DNA of 64,000 nucleotides from Hydractinia symbiolongicarpus (GCF_029227915.1 NC_079885.1:12971001-13035000), one strand, 5' to 3'; shown: positions 43,689-54,571, counted from the stretch's first letter. Numbers and translations are program-made. The notes: a model not told the origin generated them from the letters alone.

Positions 43689-44803
43689 TTATATACTGAA
43701 TCTCTCGTTTTGTAAAATCCCCAGTAAATTTACATAAAAATCCAGTGCGTCGTGCGCGTTTCGTGGAATAGTCAATGCATAAATGTTAATGTAGAAAACA
43801 AGCAATTCATGTAAAACGTTGTTTTCGCTTACAGGATGGTGATCAATACCTAAGATATTTTCGGCAATTTTTATATCTTTCGTGTCTACTTCAGTGCCCC
43901 TATTCTGAAATCCACCAGTCGATCGTACACTGAATAAAATTTCTGGTGCACCACTAGAAGCTAAAGCTGGTTGTCTTATTTGTCGAGTGTTCCATAATCT
44001 TTTGAATTCATTCAACTCTCCTTGCAAAACCAGGATAAAACTGAATAATAATACTTCTCTGTGCAATACGATGTTTATGTTTGCCATTCTTGATCATTTG
44101 GTTAAAAAAATCTATCCATCAAGATAACCTGAATTTTCTCAAGCGAGACCAAAAAGCTTCAATTCGTTGATTTCTTGTAGAAGCCGCGTATAAAAAACTG
44201 TCATCTCTGTTCGTAAAAAATGGTTGCAAATCTTCGCAATATCCGTTCTCGGTATCCAAGTCCATTCTAAGCAATTTCGGCACTTTTTTTAGTCTTCTAA
44301 TACTGTCCAAAAAGTAATTTGAAATTACAAGTGGATCAAACAACTAACCATATAATTTTGCGACTAAATCCGTCGATACAACCATGAATAGGAAATCCAA
44401 ATCTTTTTAGTTTGTCGTCCCCATCTATGTAAAGAATCTCCATTGGCCTGTTGGCTTCATACACTCTGCGTTTAATAGTTCCTTTTTTACGATTTTCTGC
44501 GCCTTCCGGATCAAGTCTCATCAAAGTTTGTCAAACAAGTTCTCTAGAAGCGTTAATGTTATATTTTAAACATATCAATTCATCCATTTATCTGTAGCCA
44601 ATATCTGTTTTTGTGTTTAATTCAAGTACAACAACATCATCCAATTCTTTAGCATTGATATTTTGCTTTCGATTTAAGCCATTCCTTCGACAGATTTCCA
44701 GAAAGTTTCTTTGACTTAATGGAACATTATGGTGCTTGTTTATTATACTGCATATCTCTTTATACTTTAGTTTCGGTTTTATGTCATGATAATATTTTAT
44801 CAA
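43689..44803 (-). pseudogene. Second rve/DDE integrase, decayed
   Basis: Same family as the integrase at 36179-36909. Leftwards from 44803: MIKYYHDIKPKLKYKEICSI (helical N terminus with helix-turn-helix NVPLSQRNFLEICRRN), RRVYEANRPMEILYIDGDDK (first Asp), HGCIDGFSRKIIWLV, LRMDLDTENGYC (second Asp), STRNQRIEAFWSRLRK (Glu), and after frame changes a C-terminal part ending DFYVNLLGILQ. Stops at 44588, 44528 and 44119 and frameshifts break it. All three catalytic-type residues survive. No terminal repeats like those at 32034/37551 were found. Confidence 0.78.
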
Positions 44804-44869
44804 AGAAAAAAAATCAATTCGTGTGTCTTTAGGCAGAAGTACTCTGGAAAACTGACCATTATTTTTGAG

Positions 44870-45125
44870 TTATTTGGCCGAACAGTTAAACTTTCGGCCG
44901 ATTGTTACCAACATCCGGCCGAAGATTATAATATTCGAGACGTTCGGCCGCATGTTTGCTTAATATCGGCCGGACGTTTGAAACTCGGTAAATATACAGA
45001 CCAGATTATCTGAAATGTTCGGCCGAACGTTTCAAATTATGAATGTTCGGACTTGCGGACGTGCGAGTGTGCGGCCAAATGTTAAGACATTCGGCCGCAC
45101 ATTTTAATGGTTTGGCCGGACGTCG
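44870..45125. repeat. Cluster of nine GGCCG motifs in AT-rich DNA
   Basis: TTCGGCCGAACGTTT-like words at about 44876, 44896, 44916, 44946, 44968, 45020, 45072, 45092 and 45114, mostly 20-28 bp apart. Most are the palindrome CGGCCG followed by (A/G/C)A(C/T)(A/G)TTT. The rest of the region is AT-rich, so the cluster is far from chance. Confidence 0.85.
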
Positions 45126-45174
45126 ACTATCCTGTTACGAGACAAGATGTACTAATCAGCCACGGTAGTCCCTT

Positions 45175-45345
45175 CTGCGCGTGAGAGTTTTTTTCAAAAG
45201 ATGCAGGAAAAAAACGCGCATGTGAAAGAATCAAATAGACACATGAACTGATAATTTTTTTAAAAAATTGAAACGTTATGTTAATACAACATTCTCCGGT
45301 TAAAACACAATAAGTTATCCGACAAATAAATTCTTAACTAAGACT
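45175..45345. repeat. Right member of direct repeats around the second integrase
   Basis: Counterpart of 42735-42985; same order of shared words. Together they bracket the integrase relic and the GGCCG cluster. Confidence 0.6.
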
Positions 45346-46183
45346 CTTAACTACATAGCTAGCTATATACGCATAATAGAAATTGGTTTGTTTGTTTGCT
45401 TGTTCTCAAAATTCTAGCTAGCTATAACAAAATCTACAAAGAGAAAGATATTACGTATTGTAACATAAAAACATAGCGTCCTTTCAAGTAATCCTAAAAT
45501 TTTTGATTTTTGAGTTTAAAATATTTTTCATTTTACTTTATTTTTGCTTGCAAAAGTTCGAAAACTCAGAGATAGCACGGCAATAACAGCTATTTTTTTC
45601 ATCTTAACTAATGTTCGTGGTTCGATAAAAAATAAGGATCCTCTTCCTAATTTTATATCTTTATATACCATTATATCAGCAAAGCACAACAACATCAGCT
45701 TTCGTTTACGCAAGGAAATAGTAGAGAATTTTTAATCCAGTAAAATGGGCAATAACAATAATTCGAATCGAGTGTGATGAAAATGTCCTGAAATTCGCCG
45801 CCGCGATGAAAGGTAAACCAACATATCACACCACTTCGCACGTGTGATTTAACAACTGAGCTAATCACAGTGATAAATTTGTTGTGTCACTGTTTTTGAA
45901 TCGTCAATGAATCCGCAAAATACGAAAAATGTTAGGGAAACATCTTGCTCTTAAACACCAAACGGGGTAGAGCGCGGAAATGTGATTCCCAAATCGATAA
46001 ATTAATTACGGCTAGTAATAACAAGGTGGTTAGTACGGGCGATGAACTTCAATGCGACTATAAAGTAAAGTAAATTAAGGGTTATAGGTAAGGAAAAGAG
46101 AGGGAAAAAATATGAAATTATAAGACAACATGTATTTTACGGCTGGGTCTTACCATATAAGAAACAACTTTAAAGGCTAAAAT
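45346..46183. other. Non-coding stretch
   Basis: TAGCTAGCTATA-type words and AT-rich DNA; short opposing ORFs at 45528-45735 have no recognisable domain. Confidence 0.4.
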
Positions 46184-47400
46184 ATGTTTAATAAAAACGA
46201 AATTAAGTTAACAAAAAAGGAAATAGGTGAATGTAACCTAACCAAGTATAAAGATGATAGTGATAAAGGATTGATATTGGAAGTTGATTTAGAATATCCA
46301 GAAAAACTACATGACTCACATAATGATTATGCATTAACACCAGAGAAGACCAAGGTGACAAGATGTGTTGTCGGACTATTGTAAGGAAATACAGAAGAAG
46401 TATAAGATATCAGTAGGAGAGGTAAATAAATTAGTACCAACATGGGGAACAAAGGAAAATTATGTACTACATTATAGAAACCTCCAATTGTAAACAGATC
46501 TGGGGTTGAAAATGAAGAAGGTACATCGAGTGTTAGAATTCAATCATAGCCCATGGTTGAAAAAGTATATTGACTTCATTACACAGAAAAGAGCCAATGC
46601 TAAATATTTGTGAAGGATTTCTTCAAACTAATGAATAACAGAGTATTTGGTAAAGCTATGGAGAACATTAGAAAACGTTTAAATGTGGAGCTTGTAACTA
46701 GTAAATCCAAATTACTGAAATTAGCATCGAAACCAACATGTGCATCATGTATGATTTTTAATGAGGATCTGGTAGCAGTTCATAAGATTAAGGAAACACT
46801 AACTTTAAACAGGCCAGCGTATGTGGGTATGTGTACTCTTGATCTATCTAAGACACTGATGTATGTTCCACTATAACTACATTAAGAAAAAATACTCTGA
46901 CAAGGCCAAGCTGTTGGTTACAGATACTGACTCTCTAACATATGAAATTGAGGCTGATGACGTATAAAAGGACTTTTGGAGTGATAAGGATAAATTTGAT
47001 AACAGTGACTATCCAAAGACTTCACCATTCTATGACACATCAAACAAGAAGATTATAGGTAAAATGAAGGATGAGGCAGCTGGTGTAACAATCCTTGAAT
47101 TTGTTGGTTTGAAGTCGAAGATGTATAGCTATATTAAGGACAATGGCAAGTGTCGTAGGATAGCAAAGGAAATCAAGAACATCATCATCCGGAATAACAT
47201 CAAGCATGTAGACTATAGGAATGTATTATTTGGAAACAAGAAATTGCATCATACTATGAAAACTATAAAAAAGTCAAGACCATATGCTAGGAAGCTATGA
47301 GATCAATAAGGTGTCACTCAGCTGTTTTGATGATAAGAGATACATACTAGAGAACGGAGTAAGAAGTTATGCATACGGACATTATTTGATTGAACAATAA
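46184..47400 (+). pseudogene. Polinton-like DNA polymerase B, C-terminal half (plus strand)
   Basis: Protein-primed family B polymerase. Segments in order, in different frames: LEVDLEYPEKLHDSHNDY, VHRVLEFNHSPWL, KLMNNRVFGKAMENIRKR (motif B type), [30 protein letters not shown] (motif C, catalytic Asp pair), and MKDEAAGVTILEFVGLKSKM in the thumb, ending at stop 47400. The exonuclease and motif A parts are absent. At least four frame changes or stops. It resembles but is not the same lineage as the minus-strand polymerase at 60.6-64 kb, as the motif C surroundings differ (VTDTDS versus YMDTDS). Confidence 0.88.
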
Positions 47401-47491
47401 AACTCCCGTGGGAGAATGACCTGCACCTTTAAGTCTTAACACATTGACCATCAGATGTAACCAACATCACAGTAGTATAGCACATAGGTAT

Positions 47492-49970
47492 TCAAACACA
47501 CTTGATGACGTCATATGATAAGTAATACAGGACATGGGGGTGTCCGAGGGTTCGAACAAATTTCCTGATGCACGAATGTGCGCTCGGAAATGCGCCCGTA
47601 CCCCTATGTCCTATACTACTCTCATAGTCTTTGGTAAAGATGCCTTTCATATTGAGCTTGCTATAGAACGCTTTCTTTGGAGGTAACTCAATCTCATCAA
47701 GCCGTTGCCATCCATCCATGCATTCATAAGGGCACCCTCCTTTTCAAAGCATCAATCTGAAGATATCATTCTTATCGAAAAACCTTAAAGGGTAGCTTCT
47801 TTTCAACCTGCTTGGTGCTCCCTCTTGTTTGTAATCCCTACAGTGAGCTCTATATTCTTGAATACCTGCTGTCCACTTGAGTTTGTAACACCTGCTAGTG
47901 GCACCTTAGTTTTACCGTTAAAGCCAATGTACTTCTCCGAGTTTTCCGCAGTGCAGCCTATGCCTTTCGTATTGTATTTCTCTCCTAATTCTTTAATGAA
48001 CATATGCGCGTCGTAGCCACTCAGAATGTGGAAGATGATAGGAATGTTTTTGAAATCTTAAACGCCAGATTGCAGTTGTTATGTGCTGCACCTCGGTAGA
48101 GACCTGTATAGTGACAGTGATCTGGAACTTTCCGATTGTGTGCAGGATCGTCGAATGGTGTTATACAGATGTGGCATTCTGCAGCCTCGTTGTGATCTAT
48201 ATTCTCCTAATCTGTGAGTTCTGTCATTTCTTGCTAAAAGAGTGTATCGTACAATCTCTTCACCTCGTCTTCCAGATGGTTCACAATCTTTGCCTCAGTA
48301 AACCGTTAGTGTGTTAGGTACATCCCCGTTAGTAAATTTGCTATATGTACACCTAAACCAGATGGCACATGCTTGTTCAGCTTCTTGGTCTTTCTCTATC
48401 TACTATCTTCTACTGATATAAGTAGACTTTCAAAATCTGCATATGTGGCAAATGACACCCTAAACTGCATCTGACCATCCCGGTATTTTAACCATTCTCC
48501 GTTCTTCCCTGGCATCGTAACCTTGACTGTTCCGCATTCTATGCAGTATTTGTAGTGCTTGTCTCAACTGTGTTGAATGCTGCTAGACAGTTTAGATGGA
48601 AATGCTGTTGATTACGTTTTTTACGATTCAATCGACTTATCAATCTTGATATGTTCTTCATGCAGGTGCAGTGTGTCTTCTCGCTGTCATTGATAAGCAG
48701 TAGGTTCACCTGTTTACTACGCGTAATGTTATGGTCGGGGCGTCGCAGGGTATTATGCTCTTTTTCGTCAGGTAAAGTGTTTACCGCCATGTCTGGGTTG
48801 TTATTCTCAAGCCTAGATATGCTTTTGATGATCGTTGGAATTCTATGCCCTGCCAGTTGCAGTGATCTTCGAAGTCTTCCTCTGCCTTTTCTTCAACTTC
48901 GTCATGGAGCGTAGGCTTTGCTACGATGTTATTTGCTTTGTTGTACAAAGCCATAATTTTGCTTCTGAAACCCTTGTACTTCTCTAACAGTTCTCGTATT
49001 CATCTTTAATATGGATTTTTGCATTGGATTTTTCAATAATCTGGACAATTTCGAGACACTCATTTAATATAAACGCAAACCCTCAACCAACATAGGCTTT
49101 GAGTAGGGACTTTCCCTTTCTACTCAATTTCTTTGTGGGACTTTCCTCTCTACCCAACTTGAGCTAATATGCATGAATGCTCGAGATGGAGTGCCCAGGC
49201 AGCGTTGTGATGGTGGAGATGAGTCTATGTGCACAAGTGTGCACGGATACTCAAGATGGAGTATCAAGGGAGCAGATCTGAGGCGGGAGATGAGTTGATA
49301 TTCACAAGTGTGCACAGAGCTGTTCCAGAAGTCACCTTTACCCATCTCTGAATTCGTAAACCACCGAGTAAGGCGGTTTACGGATGCCATCATGCTTTCT
49401 TGGTCACTCCAGCTAAGGTCCAGTAGAGGCTTCCTGGTGCTTATGATCTTGATCTGTATATACTTGGACACTATTTTTCCTTTATATGATCCTGGCGTCT
49501 CGATCGTTTTTCTGGTGGCAGGTAAGCCTTCATCCAGAATTCGACATCCTTCAGGTCAAGATGCTTCATCTCATATTGCTCTATGAAGGCTTAGATTTCA
49601 AGGAGACTTGAGGGTGGCTTCGTCCCTTTAGTCTTTGGATATGGAGATATCTCACCTCCACCTTGTGAATGTTGCAGCTGAAACTTTAGATTACCTTCCA
49701 CCCTCGTCCCACGGGCTTTTTCCTTTTTCATGTCTATGTGTAGCGTGATTTTCTGGATGATGGCATTCGTAAACCTCCAGGCAAGGTTCTTGTTAAACCG
49801 CCTTAAAACGATTATCATGCTCCAATATTTGTGTGTCGTTTTCGTCAAATATATGCTGAATATCCTCAACTTTCTCATGCTCTGTGTATAGGTTTTCTCT
49901 TGTGAAAACATGTGCTTGATGTCTTTGACTTTGTTGTATTCGTCTTGTATGTCCTCAGCGTATCGTGTTT
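47492..49970 (-). pseudogene. Polinton-like DNA polymerase B, N-terminal half (minus strand)
   Basis: Counterpart of 62.1-64 kb. Leftwards: a poorly conserved N-terminal part (49970-49000), VNLLLINDSEKTHCTCMKNI and SRLISRLNRK (48790-48539), ADFESLL near 48430 (exonuclease I acidic pair), a CHICxxE-like and HCHYTGLYRGAA zinc region (48180-48080), KYNTKGIGCTAENSEKYIGF (47970-47930), and MDGWQRLDEIELPPKKAFYS (47719-47650). The polymerase catalytic motifs are absent. It is riddled with frameshifts. It stops close to where the plus-strand C-terminal half ends, so the two pieces do not form one gene. Confidence 0.82.
49180..49320. repeat. Two tandem copies of a ~70-bp unit
   Basis: CTCGAGATGGAGT and CTCAAGATGGAGT start the units; each ends with CACAAGTGTGCAC(A/G)GA. 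It lies inside the decayed polymerase N-terminal region. Confidence 0.75.
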
Positions 49971-50389
49971 ATCGATCTATCTGGTCGTGCAGTGGCCACG
50001 TCAAAATTTGTTTCTTTGCTCTATTGTAATAAAGAGTAACCGTTACTTGCACTCTCTGCAGTCGATCGGCAAGAGCGCCACGGGTGGCTGCTACTTGCAC
50101 CGATACAGCGCTGTATAGTGTGGTTTTTTGCATTGCTAAATCACCTCATGACTTTTAATTATATACAGCGATCGTAATTTGAGTAGGGCATTCCCTTCTC
50201 TACTCAAACTTTGTACCTCGTGCCCAGTTCCTCAACATTTCAAGGTCTTTCTTTTCATCCTCTGTAAAGCACCAGTCTAGGAGTTCGCCCGGATGCCAAG
50301 TTATCGGCATTAACTCATTGCGTATGGTTCTGATAATGTTTATGATCCCCTTTATCATCGTATTTAATCAACTCCCTGTTCAGATTTTT
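49971..50389. other. Non-coding stretch between polymerase relic and transposon copy 2
   Basis: Contains GAGTAGGGCATTCCCTTCTC, related to 49108-49127 inside the polymerase relic. No gene. Confidence 0.35.
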
Positions 50390-50574
50390 ATAGTACTTTT
50401 ATAGTATTTGAGTTTTGGTATGGTGTTGGGTTACCCTTATTTCATTCTGTTTGATCAAATTTATTGTTCAAATCACTTCAAGGGACAATCTATAGACCAG
50501 TAATTTACAGGCCAAAGCACGTTTTCAGTTAGTTACTTTAGTTTGGAAAAGCAAGTAGCAATTTCACTTGGACA

Positions 50575-51010
50575 TCTCTTTAATAATAGCCGTATTCCGT
50601 CTGTCTGTTTGTGCGCGAGAATAAAGCCGTGTTACGGAAACACGAAATGCGATAAACAAAGGACGGGCGAACCCGTGATCCACGGGCTACCGACTAGTCT
50701 CTTTAATAATAGCTGTATTCCATCTGTCTGCTTGTGCGCGAGAAAAACGTCGTGTTACAGAAACACGAAATATTGCGATATAAAAAGGATTTTTGGATTT
50801 TTCCACGGGATACCGGCTAGTCTCTTTAATAATAGCCGTATTTTGTCTGTCTCTGCGCGGTCCCCCCGCTGAGTTAGAAAATGATGTTACGGAAGCACGA
50901 ATATCAAATGCGATATATTTTTATTCACTTTGTTGCGACGGGTAAATATAAAGGACGGGTGAACCCGTGGATTTTTCCACGCGCAACGACTAGTCTATGT
51001 AATAATACGC
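50575..51010. repeat. Four tandem units of the CCCGTGGA repeat family
   Basis: Units begin CTCTTTAATAATAGCCGTAT (50577, 50699, 50821; the fourth, CTATGTAATAATACGCCAGT, at 50993) and contain GTGTTACGGAAACACGAA, GGACGGGCGAACCCGTG and CTACCGACTAGT. Unit length grows from about 120 to 170 bp. Related single copies are at 23500 and 40406. Confidence 0.85.
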
Positions 51011-51089
51011 CAGTTCCGTGTGTCTGTAACAGGCAAAGTGGATGTGTTCATTTTCCTTTGATGTAGCCAAAAATTATAGATGGAATGGC

Positions 51090-51794
51090 TGAATCAAACT
51101 CTAAAAATTGTGAATCAAACTCTAAAAACACCGGCAGTTAACATGCAAGGTATGTATTCAATTTATCACTATCTTACGTAATTTTCTGACGCACTTGTAA
51201 AATACTCTGGTAATTTTTTAGGATTTCGCATCAGCCTTCACAGAACGTGTACTACAAATTTTAAGAGGATGTGATGAAATACGATTGGTATTTGATCGTT
51301 ATATAGAAAACTCCTTGAAAGCACGAACTAGAAAGCATCGTACATCTGGTAATAAAGTTGGATACAAAGTATCAGACAGCACCAATATTTCATCCATTAG
51401 TCTCAAGCAATTTCTTTCCCACATTGATACAAAGCAAGCTTTAACCATCTACCTGGCAAGGAAAGTGATGGCGGCTCTTTCATCATTGCATATTCGGTAT
51501 ATAGTGACTTATGATACTAAAATGGAATCAAATTTTGTTGATTGCAGAATACACGACCACGAAGAAGCTGACACAGCACTTATATATAATGCTATGGATG
51601 TTGCACAACAATCTCCTTTCACCAGTTGTATTGTTTACTCTCCGGATACTGACGTTTTTTTACTCCTAATTTACTACTATGAAATGTTATCAATGAATAC
51701 CATTTTTAGAACAGGGCGAGGTTCTACTCTACGTGATATTGATATTCGTAATTGCTTTGAAGCCCTTGGTGCAGTACAGTGTCGACCTTCCTAA
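51090..51794 (+). pseudogene. CXC-transposon protein: PIN/FEN-like nuclease domain piece
   Basis: The segment has EIRLVFDRYIENSLKARTRK, KVSDSTNISSISLKQFLSH, then CRIHDHEEADTALIYNAMDV and CIVYSPDTDVFLLLIYYYE. The pattern of acidic pairs (DHEEADT, SPDTDVF) is that of PIN/FEN1-type nucleases, as inferred from motifs alone. A stop at 51794 follows GAVQCRPS, where the related proteins continue. This is the part that the copy at 33-35 kb has lost. Confidence 0.75.
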
Positions 51795-52104
51795 TCTGGA
51801 AACACTGGGAAGCTTAGAACGTGTCGTGGTTTCAATGCATAAAGGGAATAAATGTCCAGCAGACGTGGCATCACTATCTGTAAAAAATTTGTTTTTCTCT
51901 GATTAAGTTATCGAACAACAAGAAATAAAACCACGAGGTAATTCATAAATAAACACGTCTTACTAGAGGACTGTATAAAAAAACTAAAAAACAACAAGAA
52001 CTCTAAAATACAAAGAGCATGCGTAAACTATACAAAAATAAGAACCCGTCAACATATAAAGCGCATGCGTAAAACTTAATAATCTTTAACACTATCTCAA
52101 TTGC

Positions 52105-52189
52105 ATTGGCATTTATTCTCCAAATTCCAGTGCGATGCTGACATGTTGCCACCAACATTAGTTGCATTGAAGCACAAAATATTCAGGTG
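52105..52189 (+). pseudogene. CXC-transposon protein: start of C-terminal region, before insertion
   Basis: FSKFQCDADMLPPTLVALKH then KIFRC, matching LQPTLAALKYKIFRC of the first copy. The frame is cut after the 13-bp sequence at 52177-52189. Confidence 0.75.
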
Positions 52190-52975
52190 CAAGCAAGACA
52201 TAGACGGTATCTACGATGTTGGAAAAACAAAAACAGCTAAAGCACAAGTTAGAACTTTAAAATTGGATATCCAGAAAGAGAATCTGGCCCTATGCAGAAA
52301 TAACATGATGGTGAAGCAAGTTAAGGTAAACGACATCAACCAACAAAAAGGAGTCTCCAATTGGCTCAATGTATTGCCAATAACTGAGCAAGGTTTTTAT
52401 CTCAACAAGCAAGAGTTTTGAGATGCTATGCGTCTACGCTACAATTGGAGCATTCCCAACTTACCCAGCAGAATTTGCTACCGCTGACTGGAGAACGTTT
52501 CGATTTAAAGAGTGTAAAAACCGGTGATGATTGTAGACCGGACATTCGTGCTCGTGATTTTTGGATAAACGGCCAACAGGCATTTTTTGACGTAAGGGTT
52601 TTTGACCCCACTGCCTCGAGGTACAACAATCAAACTTTACAGCAATCTTTCATTTCAAACGAGAACGAGAAGAAAGGAAATTACAATCGTAGAATTTTGA
52701 GTGTTGATAATGGCAGTTTCACGCCGCTTATATTCTCAATTCACGGAAGCATGGGTCGCGAATGCATCACTTTTTACAGTCGGCTTTCGGAAATGATAGC
52801 GGATAAGAAGAACATACCCATTTCAACTGCAGTCACACATATACGCACAAAACTTTGTTTTGCTCTGTTGAGATCTGGTTTAATATGTTTAAGAGGTTCG
52901 AGAAGTTTATATAAAAAGTTCGATGTAGGATATGATATTGTGGTTGATCATGAAATTTCAAAGTTGAACTGTTAA
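52190..52975 (+). pseudogene. Retroelement C-terminal domain, possible restriction-like endonuclease
   Basis: Two frames: 52190-52421 (KAQVRTLKLDIQKENLALCR) and 52418-52975. The second has LQPLTGE-type start (LLPLTGERFDL), then DDCRPDIRARDFWINGQQAF and FDVRVFDP, a PD-...-(D/E)x(K/R) arrangement like restriction-type endonucleases, then KKGNYNRRILSVDNGSFTPL, IHGSMGRECITFYSRL and SGLICLRGSRS. It matches the widespread cnidarian/mollusc protein tail that follows a C-x-C zinc knuckle in unclassified retroelements. The reverse transcriptase is not included. Confidence 0.65.
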
Positions 52976-53093
52976 ATCGTTAGCTAGGAATATATTGTGT
53001 TAAGTCGTAAATTAGTCCCTTGTAATCATATAATGTTCTAGTTATTGTTGCAAAATTGAAAATAAAAAAAATATTATGATGTGAAAAAAACTT
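52190..53093 (+). mobile_element. 5'-truncated retroelement fragment with 13-bp target duplication
   Basis: AAATATTCAGGTG precedes (52177-52189) and follows (53094-53106) the insert, and removing one copy and the insert rejoins the host frame exactly. The 3' end has A-rich runs (53060-53090) but no long poly-A. Long, variable duplications and 5' truncation suit target-primed reverse transcription. Confidence 0.82.
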
Positions 53094-53240
53094 AAATATT
53101 CAGGTGTCACATCATTTTAATGGTTTTACCATAGTTAATGTTTTACGATGATCGCATATCTTCATTCAACAAATTCCAAACGCAGTCAATTATGGTTGGG
53201 AAACAGATGAAGTCGGTAACTTATCACCCATAGTAGATTA
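53094..53240 (+). pseudogene. CXC-transposon protein: continuation after insertion
   Basis: After the repeated 13 bp, the frame continues with HIILMVLP, then QQIPNAVNYGWETDEVGNLS and PIVD before a stop at 53239. The zinc-binding CXC part is missing. Confidence 0.72.
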
Positions 53241-53241
53241 G

Positions 53242-53700
53242 GGAAGTCCGACAATACATGATTTTGGGTTCAAACGTAAAACCCCCGCTTCATTAATACA
53301 TTGTTTGACACCCCTAAAAATCTGTGACGTCACAACTTTATCGACAATATATGATTTGGGGTTCAAGCGTAACCCTCCCCCCCCCCCGTTTCATTAATAC
53401 ATTCCTTGACACCCCTAAAAATATGTGACGTCAACAGCATAAATTATCATAAATTATTAATCCTGTTGACAAAAACCAAAATCAAACTCATAAAAAATAT
53501 CATACAGAAATTTGCTTGTGACGTCACAGCTGATCATCCAGTACAAGTCCCTATGATGCTGCGCATATCAAGGTAAAGTCCCAATGATGCTGTGCATAGT
53601 CATGCATATCAAATCATGCAACAATGAGTAAAAACAGTTTGTGACGTCACAACTTTTCATCACACCCCATGGCACAAAACAAGGTTGTAAGATAAAAATT
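53242..53700. repeat. Tandem repeat with TGTGACGTCACAAC cores
   Basis: Two units of about 110 bp: TGGGGTTCAAGCGTAACCC / TTTCATTAATACATTCCTTG / ACACCCCTAAAAAT / TGTGACGTCA. More cores at 53519-53530 and 53641-53652. CCCTCCCCCCCCCCC run at 53376-53388. Confidence 0.82.
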
Positions 53701-53719
53701 TAAAAAATACTACTAATAA

Positions 53720-53899
53720 ATGTGTATCAGCTGTCAATCAAAATTCAATATATTCGGAACTGCAGTAGTCATGACCTTCCTAACCGGTATTGGTCTCTCT
53801 ATACCACTAATGGCTCTAGCATTAGTACAAGAATCAGAAAAGGAGCAGGAGAATGAACAAAGAATCCAAGAGCTAGAGGATCATCTTTATAGTAAATAA
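53720..53899 (+). CDS. Small membrane protein with charged tail (59 aa)
   Basis: Intact frame from ATG 53720. One hydrophobic segment (VVMTFLTGIGLSIPLMALAL, residues 16-35) followed by a Glu/Gln-rich helical tail (SEKEQENEQRIQELEDH). Not recognised. First gene of the virus-like cluster at its left side, and one of the few without a break. Confidence 0.5.
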   Translation: MCISCQSKFNIFGTAVVMTFLTGIGLSIPLMALALVQESEKEQENEQRIQELEDHLYSK

Positions 53900-53903
53900 A
53901 TAG

Positions 53904-54008
53904 AACAATGTAAGGACTGAACGGGTACTCGATGCGTATGATAGATGTACCTGTGGACGTAGGTTTATGGTAAAGGGTAAAATGTTGTGTTGGCACTGTT
54001 ATAATTAA
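53904..54008 (+). pseudogene. Zinc-ribbon-like small ORF without start
   Basis: Open frame after a TAG, with CTCGRRFMVKGKMLCWHCYN: two Cys-x-Cys/Cys-x-x-Cys knuckles as in zinc ribbons. No ATG precedes the first knuckle, so the start has been lost or another codon is used. Too short for the usual ORF finders. Confidence 0.4.
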
Positions 54009-54072
54009 TACATCACGTATAATGGTGTAGCTGTGTATGTAGAACGAGAAGCAATCCTCTGAAGTCGTTTGA

Positions 54073-54571
54073 ATTTCGATAAACAAGACGCTGAAATTTG
54101 AAGAAGAAATTGTCAACCCTAAAATATTCTACTACTTTGCTGTTACTTTCACAGACATCAACGATAATAACGTGGACTATCTGACAGTGTCGGATGCTAT
54201 CCCTGCCAATCGAGGTAAGGATCAACGTTTCATCGTGGGGTACCATACACGAGACCTCGTAGTAGCCCTCAGTGTAAAAACACCAAAAATCTGGTCCCGG
54301 CATGGGGTCAGCCGGTACAACGCCAATGCTGTACTAGCGATGAGTCTTGATTTCGAAGAGTACCCCGATTGGGTTGCAAAGTATCGCCAAATCTGGAACA
54401 AAATGGAAGAGTTGATTTCTGAGCAATTCCGACGGAGCCTGTGAAAAAGTCAGTGCCATCCTGGCTATTTTATCGGTGTATGTGCAAGGTAAAAACTACT
54501 ACCCTCAGGTACATGTTGTGGAATGTCGGTACAAGGACTTCAAAAAAGAATGTTTGCTGAGTAAGCATTAA
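54073..54571 (+). pseudogene. Unidentified element protein, one frameshift, no start
   Basis: Open from 54073 (IVNPKIFYYFAVTFTDIND), through YHTRDLVVALSVKTPKIWSR and WVAKYRQIWNKMEELISEQF to a stop at 54444; the sense continues in another frame (CEKVSAILAILSVYVQGKNY) to 54571. Mixed alpha/beta. No family recognised. Confidence 0.45.

Larger units (their letters stand above)
50390..53240 (+). mobile_element. Second copy of the CXC transposon, truncated and interrupted
   Basis: The left end (50390-50570) matches the inner right terminal repeat of the 32683-36178 element, in the opposite direction, as its plus-strand gene requires. Within are a tandem repeat array (50575-51010), the nuclease-like gene piece (51090-51800), the start of the C-terminal part (about 52105-52189), a retroelement fragment (52190-53093) and the rest of the C-terminal part (53107-53240). 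No right terminal repeat was found. Confidence 0.78.
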
